Shown here piece by piece: positions 1 through 9,186 of a stretch of DNA of 38,375 bases. The stretch comes from Streptomyces lushanensis. GTDB taxonomy: Bacteria; Actinomycetota; Actinomycetes; Streptomycetales; Streptomycetaceae. Position numbers and translations under genes: made by a program. The number at the start of each line of letters is the position of its first letter. Position 1 is the first letter of the stretch. The DNA is taken from positions 1 to 38,375 of the forward strand of contig NZ_MAUD01000156.1 in NCBI RefSeq assembly GCF_001700515.1. Reading direction: 5' to 3'. The notes beneath the pieces are model-generated. The model was not told the DNA's origin. It ran no database searches and was given only the letters and a program-made list of their open reading frames with translations.

Positions 1-575
1 CCGCCGGAGAACTCGTGCGGATAGCGGCCGGCCGCGTCCGCGGGCAGACCGACGGCCTCCAGCGCGGCGGCGACCCGGGGATCGCCGCCGCCCCGGGACC
101 GGCTCAGCCCGAGCGAGCGCAACGGCTCCGAGACGATCCCGCCGACCCGCTGACGGGGATCGAGCGACGAGTACGGGTCCTGGAAGACGCTCTGTACGCC
201 ACGGCGGAAGCGCCGCATCAACGCGCGGTCGCGAAGCCTGAGTTCATCGCCGTCGAACAGGATCCGTCCGCTCGTGGGCCGGGTGAGGCCCAGCAGCAGC
301 CGGAGCACCGTGGTCTTGCCCGCGCCCGACTCGCCGACCAGTCCGATGCTGCGGCCCGCGGTGATGTCGAGCGAGACGCCGTGCAGTACGGGAGGCGAGC
401 CGCGGTAGGCGAAGCCCGCGTCACGCGCGGCCAGGATCGCGACGTCCTCGGCCGACGGGTCCGGGACCGGGACCGGTGCGACGGGGGCCGCGGCGTTCGG
501 TGCCGGTGCGACGGGCGCCGACGCGTTCGGGACCGGGGCGGTCGGGATCGGGCCGTTCGGGATCGGGGCGGTCAT
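1..575 (-). CDS. Oligopeptide/dipeptide ABC transporter ATPase (DppF/OppF-like), 3' part cut by window edge
   Basis: This is the second ATP-binding subunit of a peptide-type ABC importer, hydrolysing ATP on the cytoplasmic face. The ATG at 575 overlaps the stop of the preceding ATPase gene (ATGA), so the two are translationally coupled. After an N-terminal stretch of about 40 residues rich in Pro, Ala and Val comes the nucleotide-binding domain: Walker A GESGAGKTT, then Q-loop region SVFQDPYSSLDPRQRVG, typical of the DppF/OppF branch. The frame runs off the left edge just as the signature motif begins (PHEFSGG), so Walker B and the C-terminal peptide-transporter extension are not visible. Family assignment is firm; substrate is inferred from the operon. 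Confidence 0.9.
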   Translation of the reverse strand, partial: MTAPIPNGPIPTAPVPNASAPVAPAPNAAAPVAPVPVPDPSAEDVAILAARDAGFAYRGSPPVLHGVSLDITAGRSIGLVGESGAGKTTVLRLLLGLTRPTSGRILFDGDELRLRDRALMRRFRRGVQSVFQDPYSSLDPRQRVGGIVSEPLRSLGLSRSRGGGDPRVAAALEAVGLPADAAGRYPHEFSG

Positions 576-1579
576 CGGACGATCCGTTCCAGTGCGCTTT
601 CGAGGTGCCGGGCGCTGTCCACCAGATCCCGGGTGTACGGGTGCCGTGAGCGGCGCAGGATGTCGTCCACGCTCCCGGACTCGACGGCCGATCCGTCCTT
701 GAGCACCAGCACATGGTCGGTCACGGCGGAGACGACCGCCAGGTCGTGGCTGACGAACAGCAGCGCCATGTCCCGCTGGGCGACCAGTCCGTCCAGCAGC
801 GCGAGCACCTCCGCCTGAACGGTGACGTCCAGGGCGGTGGTGGGCTCGTCCGCGATCAGCAGGGCCGGTTCGCAGGCCAGGGCCATGGCGAGCGCCACCC
901 GCTGGCGCTGTCCGCCGGAGATCTCGTGCGGATAGGCGCGGATGATCCGGTCCGGCTCGGGAAGCCGTACCTGGTCGAGCGACTCCTCCACCGCGCGGCG
1001 CAGCGCGGCTCCGCGCAGTCCGCGCCGGCGGCGCAGTGGCTCGGCGATCTGGCCGCCGATCCGCATCAGCGGGTCGAGCGCGGTGAGGGGCTCCTGGAAG
1101 ACGACCGTGGCGGCCCGGCCGCGCAGACCGGTCAGCCGCTGCTCGGTCGCGCCGATGACCTCGGTGCCGATCCCGTCCGTGGCCGCCCTCAGGACAACAC
1201 TGCCGGACGCGGTCATCCCGGGCGGCAGCAGGCCCAGTACGGCGAGCGCGGTGAGGGACTTGCCGGAGCCGGACTCGCCGACCAGTCCGAGCCGGGAGCC
1301 CGCGGCGATCGAGAACGAGAGGTCCGAGACCAGGGCGCGGCCCTGGTCGGTACGGATCGTGAGGCCGGTGACGTCGAGCACCTTGGCCTCGGGCGTCTCG
1401 GCCCCGGAGATCACCGCCCCGGGCGTCTCGACCTCGGCGGTCTTGGCCTCGGGGGTCTCGACCTCGGGCACCTTTCCGTCGATCTGTGTGTCGGGCACAT
1501 GTGGGACGGGCCCATGTGTGCCGGACGCCTGTGGTTCGGGCATGTGTGGCTCCGGCATGGAGGGATCGGGCACGTTCAT
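572..1579 (-). CDS. Oligopeptide/dipeptide ABC transporter ATPase (DppD/OppD-like)
   Basis: First ATP-binding subunit of the importer, 335 aa. Visible motifs are Walker [10 protein letters not shown]-loop [13 protein letters not shown], signature ISGGQRQR, Walker [13 protein letters not shown] and the H-loop region [10 protein letters not shown], in the right order. The ABC domain starts near residue 65. The preceding residues are an unusual low-complexity leader made of imperfect Pro-Glu-Thr-Val units ([16 protein letters not shown]), absent from ordinary DppD proteins. The ATG at 1579 overlaps the permease stop (1576-1579), and the gene's own stop overlaps the next ATPase start. A start nearer VLDVTGLTI cannot be excluded, but the ATGA coupling supports the long form. 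Confidence 0.92.
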   Translation of the reverse strand: MNVPDPSMPEPHMPEPQASGTHGPVPHVPDTQIDGKVPEVETPEAKTAEVETPGAVISGAETPEAKVLDVTGLTIRTDQGRALVSDLSFSIAAGSRLGLVGESGSGKSLTALAVLGLLPPGMTASGSVVLRAATDGIGTEVIGATEQRLTGLRGRAATVVFQEPLTALDPLMRIGGQIAEPLRRRRGLRGAALRRAVEESLDQVRLPEPDRIIRAYPHEISGGQRQRVALAMALACEPALLIADEPTTALDVTVQAEVLALLDGLVAQRDMALLFVSHDLAVVSAVTDHVLVLKDGSAVESGSVDDILRRSRHPYTRDLVDSARHLESALERIVR

Positions 1580-2559
1580 CGGGTCCTCCGCCGGGTCGGG
1601 TCCAGCGCGTCGCGCAGTCCGTCGGCGATCAGATTGACTCCGACGACCAGCATGACCAGCAGCACTCCGGGAGCGATGACTCCGGTGGGAGCGGTGAACA
1701 CGGTCGCCTGTGCCTCGTGGAGCATCCGTCCCCAGGAGGCGTTCGGCGGCGGGGCGCCGAGCCCCAGGAACGACAGGCTCGCCTCCGTCATCACGGCGAG
1801 CCCGAACTGCTGGGCGAGATTCACCACCAGGGTGGGCCAGATGTTCGGCAGCACATGGCCGGTGATCACACGGGGCCAGGACGTTCCCGAGGTACGGGCC
1901 GCCGTGATGTAGTCCTGGGCCAGCACCCGCTTGACCAGGATCCGGGTCAGCCGGGCCACCACCGCGGTCATCGCGAACCCGATGGCGAGGACGGCCGAAC
2001 TGAGCGAGGCGGACCGGGCCGCGACCATCAGCATGGCCAGCAGCAGCGTGGGAAAGGCGATCAGCACATCCAGCAGCGTGGAGAGCGTGTCGTCCAGCCA
2101 GCGGGTGGCGAAGCCGGCGGCCAGTCCGGCGCAGAGCCCGAGAGCGGTTCCGATCGCGATCGCGCCGAGACCGGCCTCCAGGGCGATACGCGCGCCGGTC
2201 ATGAGCTGGGTGAGCAGATCACGGCCGAGCTTGTCGGTTCCCAGGAGATGCGGCAGACCCGGTGACATCAGCCGGCCGCCGGTGGTGTCGTCGGGCGCGT
2301 ACGGCACCCAGAACAGGGAGACCAGCGCGACCGCGACGATCAGTCCCACAAGGACACAGCCCGCCACCAGCGCGGGTGAGCGCCGTCTCCGTACGGGCAC
2401 CGAAGCCGCGCCGGGCCTGCCGGACCTGCCGGGCCCGCCGGGCTCCTCACCTGTGTCGGGAGCCGTCTTCGTGAGCTCGACAGCCGTCGGCTCCTCCGTG
2501 ATCGGCTCGTCCCTGATCGGCTCGTCCGTGGTCGGCTCGTCCGTGGTCCGCTCGCTCAT
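1576..2559 (-). CDS. Peptide ABC transporter permease (DppC/OppC-like)
   Basis: Inner-membrane permease of the importer, 327 aa. The ATG at 2559 overlaps the stop of the upstream permease. The N-terminal 60 or so residues are hydrophilic and repetitive (TDEPTTDEPIRDEPITEEP), followed by a Gly/Pro/Arg linker and a first membrane segment (LVAGCVLVGLIVAVALVSLFW). Next come the DppC-type LLGTDKLGRDLLTQLMTGARIAL motif, further hydrophobic segments, and the EAA-loop region (ARTSGTSWPRVITGHVLPNIWPTLVV) that contacts the ATPase. The repeat-rich acidic leader is odd for the family and parallels similar leaders in the two ATPases. Family confidence is high; the transported peptide or substrate is unknown. 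Confidence 0.92.
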   Translation of the reverse strand: MSERTTDEPTTDEPIRDEPITEEPTAVELTKTAPDTGEEPGGPGRSGRPGAASVPVRRRRSPALVAGCVLVGLIVAVALVSLFWVPYAPDDTTGGRLMSPGLPHLLGTDKLGRDLLTQLMTGARIALEAGLGAIAIGTALGLCAGLAAGFATRWLDDTLSTLLDVLIAFPTLLLAMLMVAARSASLSSAVLAIGFAMTAVVARLTRILVKRVLAQDYITAARTSGTSWPRVITGHVLPNIWPTLVVNLAQQFGLAVMTEASLSFLGLGAPPPNASWGRMLHEAQATVFTAPTGVIAPGVLLVMLVVGVNLIADGLRDALDPTRRRTR

Positions 2560-3563
2560 CGGGCACCTCCCGACAGCCGGCCCCGCAGCCGGGGATCGAT
2601 CAGCCGCTGGGCCACATCGCTCAGGAATCCGATGACGAGCACCGCGAACGTGCTCACGAAGAGCACACCCTGGACCGTCGGATAGTCGTGCTGGGCGACC
2701 GCCTGGGCGAGCAGACTGCCCAGCCCGGGCAGCGCGAACACCGTCTCGACCACCACCGCGCCGAGCAGTGTCGTGGCGAGCTCGATACCGAGGACCGAGA
2801 CGACCGGTACGGCGCCGTTGCGCATTCCATGGCGCCACATCGCACGGTTGAAGGACGAGCCGAGCGCCCTGGCCGTGCGCAAGTAGTCGCTGCCGAGGAC
2901 ATCGAGGGCGGCGGACCGTACGTACCGGACGAGCGAGGCGGACATCACCAGGGCGACGGTGATCACCGGCAGGGCCAGCGAGGTCAGCGCTTCTCCCGGC
3001 AGCGCCCAGCCGTCCTGCGGAAAGCCGCCGGCGGGCAGTACGCCCAGGCGCAGCGCGAACACGGTGATGAGGATCATCCCGATCCAGAAGACCGGTACGG
3101 CGATGCCCAGTTGGGAGATTCCGTTGATGAGCGTGCCGTACCAGGTGGCCGACCGGCGGGCGGCGACGAAGCCGACGGGAACCGCGATCACCACGGCCAG
3201 CAGGAAGGAGAGCAGCGTCAGCGGGACGGTGACATCGAGCCGGGAGGTGATCTCGGGGCCGACCGGCAGTGAGCTGATGAACGAGTTCCCCAGGTCGAAG
3301 GTGGCCAGTTGGCCGAGCCAGGTGACGAACTGCTCGGGCAGCGGGCGGTCCGAGCCGATCTCATGACGGGCCGCGGCGATCTGCTCAGGAGTGGCGCCGA
3401 CGGAGAGCAGGGAGTTCGCGGGATCACCGGGCAGCAGCCGTAGCAGCAGGAAGATCACCACGCCGGCCAGGAACAGGGAGCCGGCCAGGAAGGCCAGCCG
3501 CCGCAGCAGGTACGAGATCATCAGGGAGGAGGACCGATCGACGGAAGCGGGGATATCGACCAC
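2556..3563 (-). CDS. Peptide ABC transporter permease (DppB/OppB-like)
   Basis: Inner-membrane permease partner of the DppC-like protein. The frame opens at GTG 3563 (335 aa), but ATG 3521, giving MISYLLRRLAFLAGSLF, is where homologues normally begin; neither has a clear Shine-Dalgarno sequence. The protein shows the family's RLLPGDPANSLL periplasmic motif after the first helix, several membrane segments (for example LSFLLAVVIAVPVGFVAA and LINGISQLGIAVPVFWIGMILITVFAL), and the EAA-type loop SDYLRTARALGSSFNRAMWRHGMRNGAVPVVSVLG. It sits 61 bp downstream of the solute-binding protein gene and overlaps the next permease by 4 bp, as expected for an importer operon. Confidence 0.92.
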   Translation of the reverse strand: MVDIPASVDRSSSLMISYLLRRLAFLAGSLFLAGVVIFLLLRLLPGDPANSLLSVGATPEQIAAARHEIGSDRPLPEQFVTWLGQLATFDLGNSFISSLPVGPEITSRLDVTVPLTLLSFLLAVVIAVPVGFVAARRSATWYGTLINGISQLGIAVPVFWIGMILITVFALRLGVLPAGGFPQDGWALPGEALTSLALPVITVALVMSASLVRYVRSAALDVLGSDYLRTARALGSSFNRAMWRHGMRNGAVPVVSVLGIELATTLLGAVVVETVFALPGLGSLLAQAVAQHDYPTVQGVLFVSTFAVLVIGFLSDVAQRLIDPRLRGRLSGGAR

Positions 3564-3624
3564 GGCGGAGGCGCCGCCGTACGGACCTGGTGGGGCGACC
3601 GGGCCCGTACGGCGGCGCGGATCA

Positions 3625-5142
3625 TCAGCTCTTCTTGATGCCGTAGGCGTAGAACTGCGAGTTGAGACCGTTGAGCGGGTAGCCCGACAGCTTGGTGGAG
3701 GCCACCACGATCTGCGGGTAGAGGTAGAGCCAGTCGCTGGCCGCGTCCTGTGCGATCTGGTTGTTGACCTTCTTCAGCAGCGCCGTCTGCTCGTCGGTGG
3801 TGTCCGACTGCTCGGCCTGCTTCACCCACTCGCTGACCTGCTTGTCGTCATAGCCCCAGTAGAAGTCCGGGTCTCCGTACCAGACGATGTCGCGGTCGTT
3901 GACATGCTCCTGGAGCGTCGCGCTGAAGTCGTGGTTCTTGTAGACCTTGGTGTACCACTCGTCCGGCGTGATGATGTTGATCTTGACATTGATTCCGACC
4001 TTGGCCAGCTCCGACTTGATGAAGGTGGCCGCCGTCGGGTGCGGGTCGTAGTTCGGCGTGTCGAGCGTGAAGTCGAAGCCCTTGGCGTAGCCGGCATCGG
4101 CGAGCTGCTTCTTGGCGAGCGTCACGTCGTACGGATTGACCTGGGTGAGGTCCTCGTACCAGGGGTCGGTCGGCGGGACCATCGAGCCGATCAGCGTGCC
4201 GTGGTCGCCCCACACCGACTGGAGCAGCTTCTTGTTGTCGATCGCCGAGCTGACGGCCTTGCGGACCTTGACGTTGTCGAAGGGCTTGACCTTGTCGTTG
4301 AAGGCCAGCAGCAGCTTGGTGGTCGACTTGCCGTCGTTGACCTTGTAGGCCGGGTTGCTCTTGAACTGGTCGAGGGCGTCAGGGCTCTGCTCGCTGGTCA
4401 CCACGTCCACGGCGTTGGTGAGCAGCGCGTTGTTGAGCGCGGTGGCGTCCTTGTAGTAGTGGAAGACGACCTTCTCGTTGGTCGCGGGCGTTCCCCAGTA
4501 GCCCGCGTAGCGCTCCAGGCTGAGCGCGGAGCCCCGTGTCCACTTGTCCAGCTTGTACGGTCCGCTGCCGTCCTCCGAGGTCTTGAGGTCCTTGGCCTCG
4601 GAGTTGACGATCCACACATAGCTGAGATTGTAGACGAACGAGATCGACTTGGACGAGAGCGTCACCTCGACCGTGGCCGGGTCGGGCGTCGCGATCGACT
4701 TGATCATGTCGAAGCTGCTCTTGCGCGCCGACTGGGAGTTCTCTGCGGTCACCTTCTCGATGCTGTACTTCACATCCGCGGAGGTGAGCTTCTTGCCCGA
4801 GTGGAAGGTGACGCCGTCGCGCAGCGTGAAGGTGTACGTGAGGCCGTCCGGGCTGACGGTGTAGTCCTTGGCGAGCTGCTTCTCGACCTCGCCGGTGTCG
4901 GTGAGCCGGAACAGCCCTTCGTAGACATTGCCGTTGAGCGCCTCCGTCACGCCCTGGCCGCCGCCTCCGGTGTTGTCCAGATTCTGCGGTTCGTAGAGCG
5001 ATCCGACGCCGACCGTGGCGTTCTTGTCGTACGAACCTGAGGGCGCGCTGCTCTTGCTGTCGGTCCCGGAGCCGCAGGCGGTGAGGGCCAGGGACAGGGT
5101 GACCGCCAGGGTGCCGCCGAGCAGCGGTACGGACTTTCTCAT
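3625..5142 (-). CDS. Peptide ABC transporter substrate-binding lipoprotein (SBP family 5, DppA-like)
   Basis: Extracytoplasmic binding protein of 505 aa that delivers substrate to the permeases. The N-terminus is a lipoprotein signal: MRKS, a hydrophobic stretch, then lipobox LTAC with Cys23 as the lipidation site, followed by a Gly/Ser-rich tether. The body carries the SBP_bac_5 pattern: VTEALNGNVYEGLFRLTDTGEVEKQLAKDYTVS, YTFTLRDGVTFHSGKKLTSADVKYSIEKV, and FDNVKVRKAVSSAIDNKKLL further on. Length is normal for the family. It is the first transporter gene in the operon; a 78-bp gap separates it from the upstream DUF1684 gene. Substrate cannot be told from sequence. Confidence 0.94.
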   Translation of the reverse strand: MRKSVPLLGGTLAVTLSLALTACGSGTDSKSSAPSGSYDKNATVGVGSLYEPQNLDNTGGGGQGVTEALNGNVYEGLFRLTDTGEVEKQLAKDYTVSPDGLTYTFTLRDGVTFHSGKKLTSADVKYSIEKVTAENSQSARKSSFDMIKSIATPDPATVEVTLSSKSISFVYNLSYVWIVNSEAKDLKTSEDGSGPYKLDKWTRGSALSLERYAGYWGTPATNEKVVFHYYKDATALNNALLTNAVDVVTSEQSPDALDQFKSNPAYKVNDGKSTTKLLLAFNDKVKPFDNVKVRKAVSSAIDNKKLLQSVWGDHGTLIGSMVPPTDPWYEDLTQVNPYDVTLAKKQLADAGYAKGFDFTLDTPNYDPHPTAATFIKSELAKVGINVKINIITPDEWYTKVYKNHDFSATLQEHVNDRDIVWYGDPDFYWGYDDKQVSEWVKQAEQSDTTDEQTALLKKVNNQIAQDAASDWLYLYPQIVVASTKLSGYPLNGLNSQFYAYGIKKS

Positions 5143-5220
5143 CTCTTCTACTCCTGATCAACGGCCGGACGAAAGGTCCCGCGAAGGGTGACCGGTCCGG
5201 CTGTGGTGCCGTGGGTGAGC

Positions 5221-5952
5221 TCAGTGGACGGCGTAGCCGCCACGGAAGACCGGGACCTTCTCGCCCGCCTCGACGGGCAGGTGCAGCCGGTTCTGCCGTG
5301 GCGGCAACGGACAGTTGTACTGAGCGGAGAAGCCGCACGGCGGCACGAAGGCGCGGTTGAAGTCGAGTGTCACCGTCTCGCTCTTCCCTTCACGCGGGAC
5401 GAACAGGAAGCGGCCCGCGCCGTAAGTGTCCGTGCCGTTGGTCGGATCACCGAAGACCAGAAGAAGCGTTCCGTCGTCGTCGAAGGCCGACAGCGTGTAG
5501 TCCACACCGTCCAGTGTGACGTCGATGTCGCCGGGGACGACCAGTTCCCGGCTGCCTCCGCTGTCCCGGATGTGCTCGAACGGCACGCGCCGGTCGGCGG
5601 AGACGGAGGTGAAGGCGGCCTCGACCACCCAGTCCGGACGGAACGGATACGTCTCGACATGTGAGAAGTGCCGCACGGCCGGGGCGTCGGCGTCCCAGAA
5701 CCGCAGTGCGTGCTCCGGCTCACCGGTGTGGAGATTGGTCCGCGCCACTGTGGTGACCGTCACACCGTCGGACGGGGCGACTCGCGCCGACTCCTCGGCC
5801 GCGTCGGCCCCGGGAGCCAGCCAACGGGTCTCCACCAGCGCCAGATTGCCGAGCGGCCCGCTCACGGCGGCCTGCCGTGAGGCACGCCAGGCGTCAAAAC
5901 CAGCCTGTGCGGCGGCTATGGCCGCCACGGAAGCACGGGTTTGTACGGACAT
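5221..5952 (-). CDS. DUF1684 family protein
   Basis: A 243-aa protein matching the DUF1684 pattern from memory: an N-terminal helix with W(R)xxR, a central FEHIRDSGGSRELVVPGDIDVTLDG section, then TLSAFDDDGTLLLVFGDPTNGTDTYGAGRFLFVP and the hallmark C-terminal block LDFNRAFVPPCGFSAQYNCPLPPRQNRLHLPVEAGEK. The PPC/NCPLPP cysteines are the family's most conserved positions. No signal peptide is evident. It lies 78 bp upstream of the substrate-binding lipoprotein on the same strand and probably heads the transporter operon. Its function is not established; a role linked to the imported substrate is only inference from position. Confidence 0.85.
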   Translation of the reverse strand: MSVQTRASVAAIAAAQAGFDAWRASRQAAVSGPLGNLALVETRWLAPGADAAEESARVAPSDGVTVTTVARTNLHTGEPEHALRFWDADAPAVRHFSHVETYPFRPDWVVEAAFTSVSADRRVPFEHIRDSGGSRELVVPGDIDVTLDGVDYTLSAFDDDGTLLLVFGDPTNGTDTYGAGRFLFVPREGKSETVTLDFNRAFVPPCGFSAQYNCPLPPRQNRLHLPVEAGEKVPVFRGGYAVH

Positions 5953-6135
5953 GCGTAACTCGCTCCGGTCTGCGTAAAAGGTTCGATCCGGCGCGCGTTG
6001 TCGCTGTCGGGTCTGGAACGAATGGATCGTACATGCGAGGGATCATTTCCAGCCATAATTGACCATCCTTCGAGACAGCCGTCCCAAATCCGTCCCGGCC
6101 GATGAGTTCCGGTGGCCGGGGCGGTCCACCGCTGT

Positions 6136-6750
6136 ATGGAAACGAACATGAAGGCCGACCCGTTCGACCTCGGTCCTGTCTGCCGGGCCGTGGCCGGGCT
6201 GCTGGGCGGTATCAGTGAGGAACAGCTCGCCGGACCCACGCCCTGTCCCGCGTACACCGTGCGGGAGGTGCTCGGGCATCTCGCCGGGCTCACCGTGGCG
6301 TTCCGGGACGCGGCACGCAAGGAGCTGGGGCCGACGACGGACACGTCGCCGAACGCCGCTCTGCCCGTGCTGCCCGACGACTGGCGCACCGTGCTGCCCC
6401 GGCGGCTCGACGAACTGGCGGAGGCATGGCGCTCGCCCGAGGCATGGCAGGGCGGCACACGGGTCGGCGGTGTCGAGCTGCCGGGTGAGGTGGCGGCGGT
6501 CGTGGCACTCAACGAGGTCCAGATCCACGGCTGGGACCTCGCTCGGAGCACCGGACAGGAGTACGCGCCGGACGAGACGAGCCTGCGGGTGTCCTACGCG
6601 ATGCTGATCACGGCGGCGCGAGCGGCCGAGGAGGATCCGGCCCCCGAGGGGCTGTTCGGCCCGCCTGTCGAACTGCCGGAGGAGGCCCCGCTGCTGGACC
6701 GGGTGATCGGCCTGAGCGGCCGTCGCCCCGACTGGCGGCCGGGCATGTGA
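6136..6750 (+). CDS. TIGR03086-like / mycothiol-dependent isomerase-fold (DinB-like) protein
   Basis: A protein of about 204 aa with the DinB/maleylpyruvate-isomerase N-terminal four-helix fold common in actinobacteria. Recognisable blocks are PCPAYTVREVLGHLAGLTVAFRDAARKELG near the N-terminus (His in LGHLAG is a usual metal ligand) and VVALNEVQIHGWDLARSTGQEY in the middle (HGWDLA is diagnostic), ending with LLDRVIGLSGRRPDWRP, the typical TIGR03086 tail. ATG 6136 and ATG 6148 are both possible starts; a weak GGA lies before the second. It is monocistronic, reads towards the HEAT-repeat gene, and ends in a hairpin. The substrate is unknown. Confidence 0.8.
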   Translation: METNMKADPFDLGPVCRAVAGLLGGISEEQLAGPTPCPAYTVREVLGHLAGLTVAFRDAARKELGPTTDTSPNAALPVLPDDWRTVLPRRLDELAEAWRSPEAWQGGTRVGGVELPGEVAAVVALNEVQIHGWDLARSTGQEYAPDETSLRVSYAMLITAARAAEEDPAPEGLFGPPVELPEEAPLLDRVIGLSGRRPDWRPGM

Positions 6751-6751
6751 A

Positions 6752-6776
6752 CGGGCGGGTCCGGACCACCCGCCCG
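6752..6776 (+). terminator. Hairpin downstream of TIGR03086-like gene
   Basis: Perfect 9-bp inverted repeat (CGGGCGGGT / ACCCGCCCG) with a 7-nt loop starting one base after the stop codon. No U-tract, as is usual in Streptomyces. It lies between two convergent genes and could act in both directions. Confidence 0.55.
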
Positions 6777-6882
6777 GAGGTCGGGGGGCCTCACGGTCGA
6801 CCGGTCCGGACCCGCTCCCGGGGGCGTTGTGACCCTGGGCCGTCCCGGTGGCCGGCGCCATGACCAGCGCCGGCCGCCGGGC

Positions 6883-9042
6883 TCAGTCGGTCGTGGACGG
6901 GGCCGGCGCGGGACCGGCGGATATGGCTCCGGCCGTGCGGAGCAGTGCGCGGGCGGCTTCCTGGAAGCGGGCGTCCGTCTCGGCCGCGCTCCCGGAGCGG
7001 CCAGGGCACCAGACACGGCGGTCGCGCTCCGCCAGGACGGTGAGGCGGTCGAGATGCGGCCGTGGCAGGCTTGCGGGCCCAAGGGCCGCGAGCACGTCCA
7101 GGGCTCCCATCGCGTCGGCGTCGCGCTCGGCGGAGATCAGGGCCGCGTCCGCCAGAGCCGTACGGTCCTGGCCCGACGGATCCACGGCGAGCAGGGCCAG
7201 AGCCGTCGACGGTGCCCGCTCCGGGACGGCCAGTCCGTCCTCCAGGGCCGGGCGCAGCGAGGCGGCGGCCGGGCCGAGGAGCGCGGCGGCCCTCGCCGCG
7301 CGCACGGCCGTCCAGCGCATCCACTCGCAGTCCGTCCGCGCCAGCACGCGCGCGATCACGGGCACGGCCTCCTCCGGGTCGCCGGTCAGCCGCCACAGCG
7401 CGAGCGCGATCTCCAGATCGGCGTCCATCCGGGGGCTCGTCGTACGGTCCTCGTCCGTGGCGAGGGCCGATCGGAGCAAGGGCAGCAGTACGGCGCGGTC
7501 CAGGTCCGGGCCGTCGACGGCGCGGGCCGCCTCCCGCAGCCGGGTCAGATCACGGCCGGACAGCTCGACGGCGAGAAGCGTCAGCAACGGCCCGCTGTCG
7601 CCGGTGATCCCGCGCAGTGCGCGCGCCGCCGCCGAGCGTCCCTCCTCGGGCCCCGACACGGCGGCCTCACGCAGCGGTCCGGCGGCCTTGGCGGGATCGG
7701 CCGCCGCCAGCGCGCGCGGCACGAGGACCGGGAACGTCTCCAGCACCGCGAGGAGTTCGGGGAACGCGGGCGCGGCGCGCTCGCCCCAACCGGTCAGCAG
7801 CCAGGTGAGCCGGATCGGCTCGTTCCCGGCCAGATCCGGATCGGTCAGCCGGGCCCGTACGGCGGTCAGCAGCTCCGGGTGGTACGGGATCGGCTCGACG
7901 CCCTCGCCGTCCCGGAAACGGCAGGCCGCGCCGAGAGCCGTGGGCCGTTCCGGCAGATCACGCGCGAGCAGTGGCGTCGCCCGCTCCGGGTCGATCCGGA
8001 CGAGCGAGGCGAGGGCGCGGTCCGCGAGATCGCCGCCGCCGGAGGCGAGGGCGGACAGCGCGGGAGCGGCCGGCGCCGCGTACACGCCCAGCTTGTCCAC
8101 GACGGTGAGTGCCGGGCGCGCCGAGGACGGTTCCTCCAGCAGGCGGATCAGCGGCCCCGCGAGCCGGGGCGCGGCCTCACGGGAGCAGTCGCACGCCTCT
8201 TCCGCCGCCCACAGGGCCTCCGCCCGTGCCTCGGCGTCCGGGGAACGGAGCGCGGCGTCGAGCAGGGAGAGCGCCGCCTCACGGTCGGCGGCGGTTCCCC
8301 GCCCCAGCAGGGTGTCCACGATGTGCCGGAGGGGCTCCGCGCGGTCCTCGTCGAAGCGGTCGGCGACCAGCGGGCGGAGCGGAAGCAGCGACAGCACGGC
8401 GTCGTGGTGCACGGAGGTCCAGGGCAGTCCGGCGTCCAGACAGCCGAGGACGGCGGCGATCCGCAGCTCCGCCGGCTCCCCGGCGTCGAGGCCCGCCGTC
8501 ACCGCGGACGCGGCGCCCGCCGGGTCGAGCAGCGCCGTCGCGGCCAGCAGTTCGGCCCGTACGAGCGGGTCCTCCTCGCGCTCGCCGCACCGCCGCAGCA
8601 CCGGAAGGACCGGCTCCGCCGCTCCCGTCCTGGCCGCCGTCCAGACCGCCGCCTGGCGCAGCCGCGCGTCGTCCGCCTCCACGAACGGCAGGATCAGCGG
8701 CAGCTGGGCGACGACGGCCGCCCGACAGCCGCCGGCCGCCTCGCCGTCCCGCTCGTCCTCGCTCTCGGCTATCCCGCCCAGCAGAACCAGCAGTTCGAGG
8801 CTCTGGACGCCGGCGGCGGCCAGCCCGGCCAGATAGGGCACGGAGTGGGCGGTGGCCTCGTACACCGAGCCCTGGTGGAAGATGCTGCCGTACAGCTCGC
8901 CCAGCGCCGACGACACCTCCTCCTCGTCCTCGCTCGCCAGCCCCCGCAGCAGCGCGGGCACATCCTCCGCACTGCCGTAGGCGTGCTCGAACTCAGCCCA
9001 CGGCCGGGCGTCGAGATCGGTGAATACCTGTACGAGATCCAT
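6883..9042 (-). CDS. HEAT-repeat domain protein
   Basis: A long, almost entirely helical protein (719 aa from ATG 9042). The N-terminal block, with FEHAYGSAEDVPALLRGLAS followed by ALGELYGSIFHQGSVYEATAHSVPYLAGL, is a signature I know from actinobacterial HEAT-repeat proteins. The rest is a run of paired helices rich in Ala, Leu, Arg and Asp, with units such as LRQAAVWTAARTGAAEPVLPVL and VRAELLAATALLDP, consistent with a protein-interaction superhelix. No catalytic motif, signal peptide or membrane segment is seen. The open frame extends further upstream, but the MDLVQVF start matches the family. Role unknown; a scaffold function is inferred from the fold only. Confidence 0.8.
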   Translation of the reverse strand: MDLVQVFTDLDARPWAEFEHAYGSAEDVPALLRGLASEDEEEVSSALGELYGSIFHQGSVYEATAHSVPYLAGLAAAGVQSLELLVLLGGIAESEDERDGEAAGGCRAAVVAQLPLILPFVEADDARLRQAAVWTAARTGAAEPVLPVLRRCGEREEDPLVRAELLAATALLDPAGAASAVTAGLDAGEPAELRIAAVLGCLDAGLPWTSVHHDAVLSLLPLRPLVADRFDEDRAEPLRHIVDTLLGRGTAADREAALSLLDAALRSPDAEARAEALWAAEEACDCSREAAPRLAGPLIRLLEEPSSARPALTVVDKLGVYAAPAAPALSALASGGGDLADRALASLVRIDPERATPLLARDLPERPTALGAACRFRDGEGVEPIPYHPELLTAVRARLTDPDLAGNEPIRLTWLLTGWGERAAPAFPELLAVLETFPVLVPRALAAADPAKAAGPLREAAVSGPEEGRSAAARALRGITGDSGPLLTLLAVELSGRDLTRLREAARAVDGPDLDRAVLLPLLRSALATDEDRTTSPRMDADLEIALALWRLTGDPEEAVPVIARVLARTDCEWMRWTAVRAARAAALLGPAAASLRPALEDGLAVPERAPSTALALLAVDPSGQDRTALADAALISAERDADAMGALDVLAALGPASLPRPHLDRLTVLAERDRRVWCPGRSGSAAETDARFQEAARALLRTAGAISAGPAPAPSTTD

Positions 9043-9115
9043 GCCCGAGATCGTGCCACGGGGGTCTGACAACGCCCGTCCGCCGCCCGATCCGGGCCCC
9101 GGCACCGGGTGCCCC

Positions 9116-9178
9116 GGACCGCGTTCGGACCGACTCGGACCGCCTTCGGACCACCTTCGGACCGTCAAGGACCGCGTC
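9116..9178. repeat. Degenerate tandem repeat, period about 10-11 (TTCGGACCGnC)
   Basis: Between the HEAT-protein start and the end of the HxlR gene, five to six imperfect copies of a CGGACCGNCTT-like unit follow one another. Copies differ by single bases and by 1-nt length changes. No gene is seen here. Confidence 0.6.
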
Positions 9179-9186
9179 ACACGGCG

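Noticed and set aside
2560-2838. Longer N-terminus of the DppC-like permease
   Set aside because: The open frame continues upstream, but this stretch is antisense-like shadow of the upstream permease gene in another frame; ATG 2559 with the ATGA overlap is the natural start.
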